Source: Paragemmobacter straminiformis (GTDB lineage: Bacteria > Pseudomonadota > Alphaproteobacteria > Rhodobacterales > Rhodobacteraceae). From it: a DNA stretch of 36,142 bases. Both the position numbers and the translations under genes were made by a program. This document shows positions 6,864-15,696 of the stretch, piece after piece. The DNA is taken from assembly GCF_014243445.1 (NCBI RefSeq), contig NZ_JACLQD010000010.1, positions 1 to 36,142 on the forward strand. Direction: 5' to 3'. Under the pieces are notes generated by a model, which ran no database searches, was not told the origin of the DNA, and worked only from the letters and a program-made list of their open reading frames with translations. Each line of letters opens with the position of its first letter. Position 1 is the first letter of the stretch.

Positions 6864-8606
6864 ATGGCCCCGACCCCGCTTTCCCCCCTCCCCCAGCCCA
6901 AACCCCGCGCCCCCGATGGCTTGGCCGAGGCGACGGGTCTTTTCATCCCCGCCCCGCCATCGCCCGCCCGCATTCTGCGCCCCGCGCCACGCGACCCGCT
7001 TTCGACAGCGCCCGACACCGCGCTTGCCCTGCGCTTCGGCCTGTCCGACTGCCTCGACCTCGGCGTGCTGCCTTGGGCACAGGCGGGGGCCGAAACCCTC
7101 GTCCTTGCGCAAAGCCCGCTGCACCTCTCCGTTGCGCGCAGCCGCCTTGCCGCCACCTTCGGCCCCTTCCTGCGCCCCGTCGAAACCACAGCCGCGCAGA
7201 TGGAGGCAGCACTTTTCACCCATTTCGGCCCCGCCCTCGCCCAAGCCGCCGAAACCCGCGTCTGCCCGCAGGAAAGCTGCCGCAGCCTCGACGCCCGCCG
7301 CCTGCGCCGCAGCGTCATCGCCGTTGCGGGCGCGCTGCTCGTGCTGTCCCTCGCGGCCCCCCTCGCCGTATTTTCCCTCGCCTTCGCGCTGGCCACCCTT
7401 GCCCTTTCGGTGACCACCGCCTTCAAATTCGCAACCTCCCTCGCCACGCTGCGCGCCGATGCCAGCCCGCCCCCGCCCCCGCTGCCCGATGCCGATCTGC
7501 CCACGGTCACCCTCCTTATCGCCCTGTTCCACGAGGCGGACATCGCCGACCGCCTGATCCGCCGCCTCGAACGGATCGACTATCCCCGCGACCTGCTCGA
7601 ACTGATCCTCGTCGTCGAGGATGACGACCACGCCACCCGCAGGGCCCTTGCCACCGCGCGGCTTCCGGCATGGATGCGGGTCATCTCGGCCCCCGCAGGC
7701 TCCATCCGCACCAAGCCCCGCGCGCTCAACCTTGCCCTCGGCGTCGCGCGGGGCGAGGTTGTGGGCGTCTACGATGCCGAAGACGCGCCCGAACCCGGCC
7801 AGTTGCGCAAGGTCGCCGCCGCCTTCGCCGCAGCCCCGCCCCATATCGCCTGCATTCAGGCCATGCTCGATTTCTACAACCCGCGCAAAAACTGGCTCGC
7901 CCGCTGCTTCACACTGGAATACGCGCTCTGGTTCCGCCTCGTCCTGCCGGGTCTGGAACGGTTGCGCCTGCCCATCCCGCTGGGCGGCACCTCGGTTTTC
8001 CTGCGCCGCGACACATTGCGCGCCCTTGGCGGCTGGGATGCCCATAACGTCACCGAAGACGCCGACCTCGGCATCCGCCTTGCCCGTCACGGCTTCGGCA
8101 CCCGCATGATCCAAAGCACGACCTACGAGGAAGCGAATTGCCGCGCCCTGCCTTGGGTCAGGCAGCGGTCGCGCTGGATCAAGGGCTACATGATGACATG
8201 GCTCGTCCATATGCGCAGCCCGCGCGCGCTGTGGCGGCAACTCGGGCCGCGCGGCTTTCTCGGCTTCCAGATCGTCTTTCTCGGCGCGCTGGCGCAGGTG
8301 CTGCTGGTGCCGCTGCTCTGGACGCTGTGGTCCATCCCGCTCGGCCTCGGCCATCCGCTGGCGCAGGTGCTACCGTCCGGCGGCCTGACCGCCCTCGCCA
8401 CGCTCTTTCTCGGCGCCGAAGCCATCGGCAGCCTGCTCAGCCTCATCGCGCTCCGCCGCAGCGGCCAGCGCATCAGCGCGCTCTGGATCCCGACGCTGCA
8501 CCTCTATTTCCCGCTCGGCACGCTCGCGGCGCTCAAGGCGTTCCGCGAAACCCTGACCGCGCCCTATTACTGGGACAAGACGCGCCACGGCCAGTTCCAC
8601 GACTAG
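6864..8606 (+). CDS. GT2 family membrane glycosyltransferase with GspE-N-like N-terminal domain
   Basis: The 580-aa protein probably polymerises or transfers sugars for an exopolysaccharide. After a proline-rich start, residues about 55-140 (LDLGVLPWAQAGAETLVLAQ) resemble the N-terminal domain of type II secretion ATPases (GspE-N/MshEN). Two hydrophobic stretches follow (about 150-190). The GT-A catalytic core comes next, with Asp304/Asp307 (YDAEDAPEPGQ), Asp399/Asp401 (TEDADLG) and a QxxRW motif (QRSRW, 434-438). The C-terminal 120 residues hold several more membrane helices. This is the cellulose-synthase-like processive arrangement; product and partners are unknown. The start ATG 6864 has a GAAG-type Shine-Dalgarno. 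A CtrA box lies just upstream. Its stop shares bases with the convergent gntR stop. Confidence 0.85.
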   Translation: MAPTPLSPLPQPKPRAPDGLAEATGLFIPAPPSPARILRPAPRDPLSTAPDTALALRFGLSDCLDLGVLPWAQAGAETLVLAQSPLHLSVARSRLAATFGPFLRPVETTAAQMEAALFTHFGPALAQAAETRVCPQESCRSLDARRLRRSVIAVAGALLVLSLAAPLAVFSLAFALATLALSVTTAFKFATSLATLRADASPPPPPLPDADLPTVTLLIALFHEADIADRLIRRLERIDYPRDLLELILVVEDDDHATRRALATARLPAWMRVISAPAGSIRTKPRALNLALGVARGEVVGVYDAEDAPEPGQLRKVAAAFAAAPPHIACIQAMLDFYNPRKNWLARCFTLEYALWFRLVLPGLERLRLPIPLGGTSVFLRRDTLRALGGWDAHNVTEDADLGIRLARHGFGTRMIQSTTYEEANCRALPWVRQRSRWIKGYMMTWLVHMRSPRALWRQLGPRGFLGFQIVFLGALAQVLLVPLLWTLWSIPLGLGHPLAQVLPSGGLTALATLFLGAEAIGSLLSLIALRRSGQRISALWIPTLHLYFPLGTLAALKAFRETLTAPYYWDKTRHGQFHD

Positions 8607-9238
8607 CGCGTGCGGATCTCGCCGGCATCCACCCGAAGCCGCGTCTCGAAAGCCTTGCTGATATGCTGGCGCAAGGCCTGATAGGCGGCCTCGCCATCAT
8701 GCGCCTCGATCGCCTTGATGATCTGGTCATGCTCGGCCAAGGCCACCTCGTCCCGCCCCTCGGCCGCAAAGGATGTATTGGCCATCAGCGCCATCGACCG
8801 ATGCACAAGGTCAAGCTGCTGCACCAGAAAGCGGTTGTGGCTGGCAAGGTGGATCTGGCGGTGAAACCGCTTGTTGGCCCGGCTGAGCAGCTTCGGATCG
8901 CCCCCCAGCAACGCGCGGTCATCGTTCACCATGCCCCGCAGGACACGGATCTCCTCGTCCGTCGCATGCCGCGCCGCCAGCCGCGCGGCCAAGCCTTCAA
9001 GCTCGGTCCGCACCGCGTAAAGATCCGCCAACTGGTTGTGGTCCAGCGAGGCGACGATAAGGCTGCGCCCGTCCCGCGTCAGCATCGCCTGCGTCTCGAG
9101 CCGCTGGAGCGCCTCGCGCACCGGCGTGCGCGACACGCCAAGCCGTTCGGCAAGCTCGGATTCCACCAGCCGGTCACCGGGCTTGTACAGCCCCGCGTCG
9201 ATCGCCTCGAGGATCAGCGTATAGGCATCTTTCTGCAC
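8603..9238 (-). CDS. GntR-family transcriptional regulator, FCD/FadR subfamily
   Basis: This 211-aa regulator has an N-terminal winged helix (SELAERLGVSRTPVREALQR, residues about 28-50) and an all-helical FCD ligand domain. Likely metal or ligand histidines occur in FHRQIHLASHNRF, EHDQIIKAIEAHD and LRQHI. The effector is unknown; FCD members usually sense organic acids. The frame is open to 9370, but GTG 9238 is preferred because GGGAGG lies 8 bases upstream and the resulting length is typical. The alternative GTG codons further up fall inside the candidate operator. No obvious target operon lies next to it, so self-regulation is the only inference context allows. Confidence 0.88.
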   Translation of the reverse strand: MQKDAYTLILEAIDAGLYKPGDRLVESELAERLGVSRTPVREALQRLETQAMLTRDGRSLIVASLDHNQLADLYAVRTELEGLAARLAARHATDEEIRVLRGMVNDDRALLGGDPKLLSRANKRFHRQIHLASHNRFLVQQLDLVHRSMALMANTSFAAEGRDEVALAEHDQIIKAIEAHDGEAAYQALRQHISKAFETRLRVDAGEIRTR

Positions 9239-9280
9239 GCGTCCGGCCTCCCGTTCCGTCCGTCCCCGCTCTTGCCGTCG

Positions 9281-9296
9281 GGATACCACTGTATAC
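9281..9296 (-). promoter_or_regulatory. Candidate GntR autoregulatory operator
   Basis: The interval contains the palindrome GTATAC (9291-9296) with a second related half-site (GGATACC, 9281-9287), about 45-60 bases upstream of the gntR start. A GTATAC core is common in operators of FCD-type GntR regulators. The assignment rests on core sequence and position only. Confidence 0.4.
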
Positions 9297-9367
9297 GAAA
9301 GCTGACACCTGCTTTCAACCGGCGCGACGACAGCACGGCGCGCGGCAAATTCCTGTGAAGGAATTTG

Positions 9368-9389
9368 CAATTTTCTTCAAAGAAAATTG
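9368..9389. repeat. AT-rich perfect inverted repeat, 10-bp arms
   Basis: CAATTTTCTT (9368-9377) and AAGAAAATTG (9380-9389) are perfect reverse complements separated by two bases. The element is strikingly AT-rich for this genome. It lies between the divergent gntR and HAD phosphatase genes, 77 bases before the latter's start. It could be a protein-binding operator or one of the TTTTC/GAAAA palindromes seen at other gene borders here. Confidence 0.7.
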
Positions 9390-9465
9390 GCGCGCCCGCC
9401 GCCAGCCGTCGCGCGCGGCGAAACCGGCCATTGCCGCCCCCCGCCCGCCGCGCTACCTATCCCAC

Positions 9466-10116
9466 ATGCCAAAGCCGCACTTCAGCCACGTCACCACCTG
9501 GGTCTTCGACCTCGACAATACGCTCTACCCGCCCGCCATGCGCCTGTTTGACCAGATCGAGCGGCGCATGACCGACTGGGTCTCGCGCAAACTTGGCGTC
9601 AGCGCCGAACAGGCGAACCACCTGCGCGCCACCTACTGGAAGCTTTACGGCACCACCCTCGCAGGGCTCATGGCCGAACATGCCATCGACCCCGACGATT
9701 TTCTGGCCCATGTCCACGACATCGACTTTTCGGGCGTCACCCCCGATGCCGCCCTGTCGCGGCGCATCGCGGCCTTGCCCGGTCGCCGCATCGTCTACAC
9801 CAATGCCGATGCCCCCTATGCCCGCCGCGTTCTGGCCGCCCGTGGCCTTTCGGACCATTTCGACGCCATCTACGGCATCGAACACGCAGGCTTCCGCCCC
9901 AAGCCCGAACGCCGCGCCTTCGAGACGGTCTTTGCCCTCGACGCGCTTGACCCCGCCAAAGCCGCGATGTTCGAGGATGATGCCCGCAACCTCGCCGCGC
10001 CCCATGCCATGGGCATGCGCACCGTCCACATCGCCCCCCAAGCGGAACCCGCCCCGCACATCCACCACCACCACGCCGACCTGTCCGAATTCCTCGGCCA
10101 ACTGACCGGCGCATAA
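9466..10116 (+). CDS. HAD-superfamily pyrimidine 5'-nucleotidase
   Basis: The 216-aa hydrolase carries the HAD motifs: Asp15 and Asp17 in VFDLDNTLYPP (nucleophile and acid/base), the motif II Thr in IVYTNAD, the motif III Lys in FRPKPE, and acidic residues in FEDDARN. DLDNTLYP and the helical cap match the SDT1-like pyrimidine 5'-nucleotidases, which dephosphorylate UMP/CMP-type nucleotides. The exact substrate cannot be read from sequence. The C-terminus has a short histidine cluster (HIHHHHADL). ATG 9466 is chosen because the family N-terminus begins a few residues before the first motif; the Shine-Dalgarno is poor. It may be co-transcribed with the 77-aa protein and ubiH genes downstream. 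Confidence 0.85.
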   Translation: MPKPHFSHVTTWVFDLDNTLYPPAMRLFDQIERRMTDWVSRKLGVSAEQANHLRATYWKLYGTTLAGLMAEHAIDPDDFLAHVHDIDFSGVTPDAALSRRIAALPGRRIVYTNADAPYARRVLAARGLSDHFDAIYGIEHAGFRPKPERRAFETVFALDALDPAKAAMFEDDARNLAAPHAMGMRTVHIAPQAEPAPHIHHHHADLSEFLGQLTGA

Positions 10117-10214
10117 CTCACCGGCCCGTGAACGCGACCACCCGCCGCAGCGCGCGCGCTTTGCCTTTGCGCCACAAGGCCCCATCTTTGACGGACACCG
10201 AAACGGAGCCTCCG

Positions 10215-10448
10215 ATGCACCCCACCCTCGCCGCCCGCCCCGTGACCGATCCCGTCACCATTCCCCTCATCGGCCACATCGCCCGCGACATCGGTCGCGA
10301 CGTGAACATCGTGTTCTACCTTCTCGTCATCGCCCTGACCGCGCTGGTTCTTGCGATCAAGGCTTTCGGCCTCGTGGCCCTCGTCCTGACCGCCATCGCC
10401 GCGGTCCCGGTGATCTTCGTCCTCCTGCTCTGGGTCACGCTGCCCTGA
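10215..10448 (+). CDS. Small hydrophobic membrane protein, unknown function
   Basis: This 77-aa protein is soluble for about 30 residues (MHPTLAARPVTDPVTIPLIG) and hydrophobic from about residue 31 to the end. The tail probably forms two membrane helices (NIVFYLLVIALTALVLAIKA and LVLTAIAAVPVIFVLLLWV). A GGAG Shine-Dalgarno lies 6 bases before ATG 10215; the longer open frame starts in a region without homology. It ends 10 bases before the ubiH-like start, suggesting co-transcription. I do not recognise a family. Confidence 0.7.
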   Translation: MHPTLAARPVTDPVTIPLIGHIARDIGRDVNIVFYLLVIALTALVLAIKAFGLVALVLTAIAAVPVIFVLLLWVTLP

Positions 10449-10458
10449 AAGGTCCGCC

Positions 10459-11655
10459 ATGCGCGAAAAGACCGATATCCTGATCTCGGGCGGCGGTGTC
10501 GCGGGCCTCACCGCCGCCGCCGCCTTCGGTTCGGCAGGGTTCTCGGTCGTCATCGTCGACCCCGAAGCCCCCGTCACCTCGATGGAGGCGGCCGGCGCCG
10601 ACCTGCGCTCCACCGCCTTCCTGCAACCCTCGATCCCCGTGCTGCAAGCCGCCGGCCTCTGGGCGCGCCTTGAACCCTTCGCCGCACCCCTCCAGATCAT
10701 GCGGATCATCGATGCCGGCGGCGAGATCGCGGAACCCCGCATCATCAAGGATTTCGACGCCTCAGACATTTCCGACCAGCCCTTCGGCTGGAACCTGCCG
10801 AACTGGCTCTTGCGGCGGGAAATGTCGGCCCGACTGGCCGACCTGCCCGCTGTCAGCTTCCGCCCCGGCCTTGCGACGACCGCGCTGCTCACCCGCGAGT
10901 CCGAGGCCCTCGTCACCCTCTCCGACGGTGCCCGCATCGCCGCGAAACTCGTCATCGCCGCCGATGGCCGCAACTCCTTCGTCCGCGACGCGCTCGGCAT
11001 TCCGGTCAAGACCACCCGCTACGGGCAAAAGGCGCTGGCCTTCGCCGTCACCCACCCGATCCCCCACCAGAACATCTCGACCGAGATCCACCGCTCCGGC
11101 GGCCCCTTCACCCTCGTCCCGCTTCCCGACCACGACGGCACACCCTGCTCCGCCGTGGTCTGGATGGAAACCGGCCCCAAGGCCGAGCGTCTCAAAGACC
11201 TGCCACAGGCAGAGTTCGAAGCCGAGATGAATGCCCGCTCCTGCCACATCCTCGGCCCGCTCACCCTCATCAGCCGCCGCACGATCTGGCCGATCATCAC
11301 CCAGTCGGCCGCCCGCATGGCGGGCGAACGCACCGCGCTCATGGCCGAAGCCGCCCATGTCATGCCCCCCATCGGCGCGCAGGGGCTGAACATGTCGATT
11401 GCCGACCTGAACGCGCTGCTGACCTTGGCCGAAGCGAACCGCGCCGACATCGGCAACGCGGCCATGCTCGACGCCTATCACCGCGCCCGCCATTTCGACA
11501 TCAGCGCCCGCCTGACGGGGATCGACGCGCTCAACCGCGCCTCGATGATGGGCGGTCAGGCCCTGCGCGACCTGCGGGCCACGGCGCTGAACGCGCTCTA
11601 TTCCGTCGCCCCTGTGCGCAAGACGCTCATGCGCGCAGGCCTCGGCGTCCGGTAA
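10459..11655 (+). CDS. UbiH/UbiF-family FAD-dependent hydroxylase
   Basis: This 398-aa flavoprotein monooxygenase probably hydroxylates the benzoquinone ring during ubiquinone synthesis. It has the FAD-binding GGGVAGLTAAAAF motif near the start, the DG motif in AADGRNSFVRDALG, and the C-terminal FAD/ribityl motif AEAAHVMPPIGAQGLN. In the last motif the usual GD is AE, with Glu297 in the aspartate position. I recall this variant in other Rhodobacterales members, so it need not mean loss of function. Which ring position it hydroxylates cannot be told. The start is ATG 10459 with an AAAGG-type Shine-Dalgarno. The small membrane-protein gene ends 10 bases upstream. Confidence 0.87.
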   Translation: MREKTDILISGGGVAGLTAAAAFGSAGFSVVIVDPEAPVTSMEAAGADLRSTAFLQPSIPVLQAAGLWARLEPFAAPLQIMRIIDAGGEIAEPRIIKDFDASDISDQPFGWNLPNWLLRREMSARLADLPAVSFRPGLATTALLTRESEALVTLSDGARIAAKLVIAADGRNSFVRDALGIPVKTTRYGQKALAFAVTHPIPHQNISTEIHRSGGPFTLVPLPDHDGTPCSAVVWMETGPKAERLKDLPQAEFEAEMNARSCHILGPLTLISRRTIWPIITQSAARMAGERTALMAEAAHVMPPIGAQGLNMSIADLNALLTLAEANRADIGNAAMLDAYHRARHFDISARLTGIDALNRASMMGGQALRDLRATALNALYSVAPVRKTLMRAGLGVR

Positions 11656-11685
11656 GCCTGCGGTTTTCCGCGCGGAAAATCAGGC
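11656..11685 (+). repeat. TTTTCC/GGAAAA palindrome abutting the ubiH-type stop
   Basis: TTTTCCGCGCGGAAAA (11664-11679) is a perfect 16-base palindrome enclosed by GCCTG (11656-11660) and CAGGC (11681-11685), which also pair. It begins immediately after the TAA stop. It lacks a T run, so it may be a 3'-end hairpin rather than a classic terminator. Confidence 0.6.
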
Positions 11686-11770
11686 CCCCGCCCGGTTCCG
11701 CGCCCCGCATAGCCGCCCGACGATCCGCCCGACGATCCGTCAGTCGATCCGCCGGGCGCGGTTCAGGCCG

Positions 11771-12898
11771 TCAAAGCACGGCCTCGACAGCCTTTTCCAG
11801 CCGCGCCACGGTCGCGGGCACGTCCTTCAGCTTGTCCAGCCCGAACAGCCCCAGACGGAAGGTCTTGAACTCCGCCCCCTCGCCCACCTGCAACGGCACG
11901 CCCGCCGCGATCTGCAAGCCCTGCGCGCGGAACTTCGCGCCGTTCTGCACATCGCCATCGCCCGTATAGCTCACCACCACGCCGGGGGCCTGAAACCCTT
12001 CGGCCGCGACCGAACCCACGCCCTTGCCCGCCAGCAGCGCCCGCACCGCACGGCCCAATTCCCATTGCGCGGCCTTGGCCTCGGCAAAGCCCATCGCCTT
12101 GGTCTCCAGCATCGCATCGCGGAACCCCACGATGGCATCCGTGGGCATGGTGGCATGATAGGCATGCCCGCCGCCCTCATAGGCCGCCATGATCGCCCGC
12201 CACTTCTTCAGATCGATGGCAAAGGAATTGCTCGTCGTCTCGGCCAGCCGCGCCTCGGCCCGCGGCGACATGACCACCACCCCCGCCGAAGGCGACGCCG
12301 ACCATCCCTTCTGCGGGGCCGAGATCAGCACATCCACCCCCGTCGCCTCCATATCGACCCAGACGCAACCGCTGGCGATGCAGTCAAGCACCATCAGCGC
12401 CCCCACCTCATGCGCCGCCGCCGCCACCGTCGCGATATAGTCGTCGGGCAGGATCAGCCCCGCGCTCGTCTCCACATGCGGCGCAAAGACCGCCTCGGGC
12501 TTCACCTCGCGGATCTTGGCCACCACCTCCTCGACCGGCGGCGGGGCATAGGGGGCCTGCGCCCCGTTGCCGGTCTGGCGCGCCATCACCACGGTCGTCG
12601 CCTGCGCAAAGCCGCCCGCCTCGAAAATCTGCGTCCAGCGATAGGAAAACCAGCCGTTCCGCACGATCAGCACGTTGCCTTGCCCGAACTGCCGCGCAAC
12701 GGCCTCCATCGCATAGGTCCCGCCCCCGGGCACAAGCGCCACCGCCGACCCGCGATAGACCTCTTTCAACAGGCCCGACACGTCCCGCATCACCCCCTGA
12801 AACCGTGCCGACATGTGGTTGAGCGAGCGGTCGGTGAAGACCACGGAAAATTCCTGCAACCCCTCGGGGTCGATATGCGTATGCGGCAACGTGGTCAT
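11771..12898 (-). CDS. Class V PLP-dependent aminotransferase
   Basis: This 375-aa fold-type I aminotransferase belongs to the alanine-glyoxylate / serine-glyoxylate group. Visible features are the phosphate-binding loop VPGGGTYAMEAVARQF, Asp172 in MVLDCIASG (pairs with the PLP pyridine nitrogen), and the Schiff-base Lys197 in ISAPQKGWS. Substrates are probably small amino acids with glyoxylate or pyruvate as acceptor, but this is inference. The start ATG 12898 has GGGAGGA eight bases upstream. It lies downstream of two Lrp genes on the same strand but is separated by a hairpin and repeat element, so co-transcription is doubtful. Confidence 0.85.
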   Translation of the reverse strand: MTTLPHTHIDPEGLQEFSVVFTDRSLNHMSARFQGVMRDVSGLLKEVYRGSAVALVPGGGTYAMEAVARQFGQGNVLIVRNGWFSYRWTQIFEAGGFAQATTVVMARQTGNGAQAPYAPPPVEEVVAKIREVKPEAVFAPHVETSAGLILPDDYIATVAAAAHEVGALMVLDCIASGCVWVDMEATGVDVLISAPQKGWSASPSAGVVVMSPRAEARLAETTSNSFAIDLKKWRAIMAAYEGGGHAYHATMPTDAIVGFRDAMLETKAMGFAEAKAAQWELGRAVRALLAGKGVGSVAAEGFQAPGVVVSYTGDGDVQNGAKFRAQGLQIAAGVPLQVGEGAEFKTFRLGLFGLDKLKDVPATVARLEKAVEAVL

Positions 12899-13000
12899 CG
12901 GCAGTCCTCCCAGGTCTTTTCCCGAATATGGCGCAGCACCGGCGCAAGAACAGCCCGTTTCCGACACGGGGCGCATGTTTTCACCGCTCCGCGCGGCCCC

Positions 13001-13072
13001 TTCATCCTTGCCCAAATACTCTGCGGGGGGAAAGACGGCGCAAGCCGGCTTGGGGGGCCGCACAGGCCCCCC
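13001..13072 (-). repeat. Composite intergenic repeat, copy C (hairpin plus single arm)
   Basis: Read on the minus strand, the hairpin GGGGGGCC-5 nt-GGCCCCCC (13072-13052) lies 17 bases after the stop of the upstream Lrp gene. It is followed by 23 bases and then an arm containing GCAGAGTATTTGGGCAAGG and ATGAA (13028-13001). The order matches the copies at 22748-22865 and 28363-28478, but only one arm is present. The hairpin probably terminates the Lrp transcript. A 12-base palindrome CAAGCCGGCTTG lies between the parts (13041-13052). Confidence 0.65.
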
Positions 13073-13089
13073 CTTCCCGCCCCAACGGC

Positions 13090-13548
13090 CTAGCCCAAAG
13101 GTCCGGGCCTGCGCTCCTCGGTCAACAGCACATTGGCCTCGACGTTCCCCACCCCCGGCAGCGTCATGATCCGCCGCCGCAGCACCCGCTCGAAATCCGC
13201 GATATCCCGCGCCACCACGCGCAGACGGTAGTCGAACAGCCCAAGGACATGCTGCACCACCTGCACCTCGGGGATCGCCATCACCGCCCGCTCGAAATCC
13301 TCGAGGCTCACCCGCCCCCGCGTCGCCAGCTTCACGCCAAGGAACACGGTGACCCCGAACCCCAGCGCCGCGCGGTCCACATCGACCTGCACCCCGCCCA
13401 GCACGCCCGCCTCCTCCAGCCGCTTCACCCGCCGCCACGCGCCGGGCTGGCTGATGCCGAAGCGTCGCCCCAGCTCTCCAGCCGAAACCCCCGCCTCCAG
13501 CGCCAGCGCCCGCAGGATCGCGCGGTCCGTGTCATCCAGATCGATCAC
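13090..13548 (-). CDS. Lrp/AsnC-family regulator (second of a tandem pair)
   Basis: This 152-aa regulator has an N-terminal helix-turn-helix (SAGELGRRFGISQPGAWRRV, about residues 21-40) and a C-terminal RAM ligand domain (about 65-145). The start is GTG 13548, overlapping the TGA of the upstream lrp gene by four bases (GTGA). This implies translational coupling, with GGAGG in the end of the upstream gene as Shine-Dalgarno. The two proteins have equal length (152 aa) but are clearly diverged. Possible targets are ilvC and the aminotransferase gene. The effector is unknown; amino acids are usual for the family. Confidence 0.9.
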   Translation of the reverse strand: MIDLDDTDRAILRALALEAGVSAGELGRRFGISQPGAWRRVKRLEEAGVLGGVQVDVDRAALGFGVTVFLGVKLATRGRVSLEDFERAVMAIPEVQVVQHVLGLFDYRLRVVARDIADFERVLRRRIMTLPGVGNVEANVLLTEERRPGPLG

Positions 13549-14002
13549 AGCGGCAAGGCCTCCGCATCCTTGATCGTCGCAATCAGCATCAGCGCATCCA
13601 CCTCGGCGATATGCGGCAAGGACAGGATGCGCTGCCGGTACACCTCCTGGTAATGCCCCATGTCGCGGGCGATCACGTTCAACCGCACATCGACGCGCCC
13701 CAGAAAGGTTTCGATCGCCACCACCTCGGGCACCCCCCGCGCCGCATCGATAAAGTCGTCAAAGGCCCGCGGATCGGTCTTGTCGAGCGTGAAGCGCAGG
13801 CTCACCTCCACCTCATAGCCCAGCCGCCGCCAGTCGACCCGCGCCCGCTCGGCCCGGATCACCCCCGCCTCGCGCAACCGTTCGAGCCGCCGCCACAGCG
13901 TCGCCGCCGTCACCCCCGCCCGCGCGGCCAGCGCGGCGCGCGGCAGCGACGGCTCGGCCAGATAATGCCGCAGCACCCTGCGATCCGTATCGTCAAGCTG
14001 CA

Positions 14003-14003
<1 letters not shown>
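13545..14003 (-). CDS. Lrp/AsnC-family regulator (first of a tandem pair)
   Basis: This 152-aa regulator begins MQLDDTDRRVLRHYLAE. It has a DNA-binding helix-turn-helix (PRAALAARAGVTAATLWRRL) and a RAM domain (FIDAARGVPEVVAIETFLGR...VDVRLNVIARDMGHY). The start ATG 14003 fits the family; the frame stays open to 14069 but that part lies in the AT-rich control region. It is divergent from ilvC with 126 bases between starts, and its stop overlaps the next lrp gene. Lrp proteins act as dimers or octamers, so two co-translated paralogues could form mixed assemblies; this is speculation. Confidence 0.92.
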
Positions 14004-15152
<1,149 letters not shown>

Positions 15153-15177
15153 TCGGTTCGTCCAGCACGAGAATGAC

Positions 15178-15206
15178 AAAGGCCGGCCCGCGAGGGCCGG
15201 CCTTTT
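15178..15206 (+). terminator. Intrinsic terminator of ilvC
   Basis: A perfect 12-bp stem AAAGGCCGGCCC (15178-15189) with GGGCCGGCCTTT (15194-15205) has a GCGA loop and a TTTT tail. It begins 26 bases after the ilvC stop and shares its architecture and loop with the ctaD terminator. Confidence 0.95.
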
Positions 15207-15466
15207 CGTTGAAGAACCAATATACTTTCTCGGGTTCTTAACTGGGCTGCATTTCGGTGAAGCGCATCTTTCGTTGATCGCCCGATAAATCAGGACCATC
15301 GGCACCAAGCTGTCCGCAGTCTTGAACCCGCCCCCTATCTTTCCCCCCCCAAATCCCCCATAGTCCCCCCTCACCCCCTCCACACAGGGGGATTCCCTCC
15401 GAGCTTCGGTGGCCGGCCCTCTCTGGCCCCCTGTCGTCGTCCGGCCTTACCCCGAAAGGACGACCC
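15207..15466 (+). other. Pyrimidine-rich leader region of the 56-aa protein gene
   Basis: Between the ilvC terminator and ATG 15467 there is no credible ORF. A 7-bp inverted repeat AAGAACC / GGTTCTT (15212-15218 and 15233-15239) lies at the start. From about 15328 to 15400 the plus strand is almost purely C/T with several C runs of 5-8. A long 5' leader or a small RNA is possible but not supported by a recognisable fold. Confidence 0.35.
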
Positions 15467-15637
15467 ATGGGTATCTCTACCCCCAAGCCGAAGTTTGATC
15501 TTGCGGCGTTCCTGAGCGAGAAGGCCTCGCCCCAGTCGCGCCGCCGGCCGACGTGGAAGCGTCAGGCCCCCGCGCCCGAGGTCGAGGCCGACGACAGCGC
15601 CGAAGCCGCGCCGGAAACACCCAAGACCGACGACTGA
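15467..15637 (+). CDS. Hypothetical 56-aa protein
   Basis: A short gene encodes MGISTPKPKFDLAAFLSEKA followed by an arginine/proline-rich middle (SRRRPTWKRQ) and an acidic, alanine-rich tail ending in PKTDD. There is no signal peptide or membrane helix. Support comes from a clear AAAGGA Shine-Dalgarno seven bases before ATG 15467, its place in an otherwise empty interval, and a hairpin 60 bases after the stop. The basic-then-acidic composition suggests a disordered protein. I cannot name a family. Confidence 0.6.
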   Translation: MGISTPKPKFDLAAFLSEKASPQSRRRPTWKRQAPAPEVEADDSAEAAPETPKTDD

Positions 15638-15696
15638 GCCGGACGTCCAAGGCAGACGTGCAAGGCTAACGCCCAAGCATGACAAACAAACCCGAA

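Noticed and set aside
6507-8354. Long minus-strand ORF antisense to carA and the glycosyltransferase
   Set aside because: It overlaps two well-supported genes, has no recognisable motif and shows the Gly/Arg/Ala bias of a shadow frame.
15212-15239. A further copy of the composite GAGGATATTTG repeat
   Set aside because: The minus strand reads CCCGAGAAAGTATATTGG, which resembles the arm only loosely. No G/C-run hairpin lies at the right spacing.
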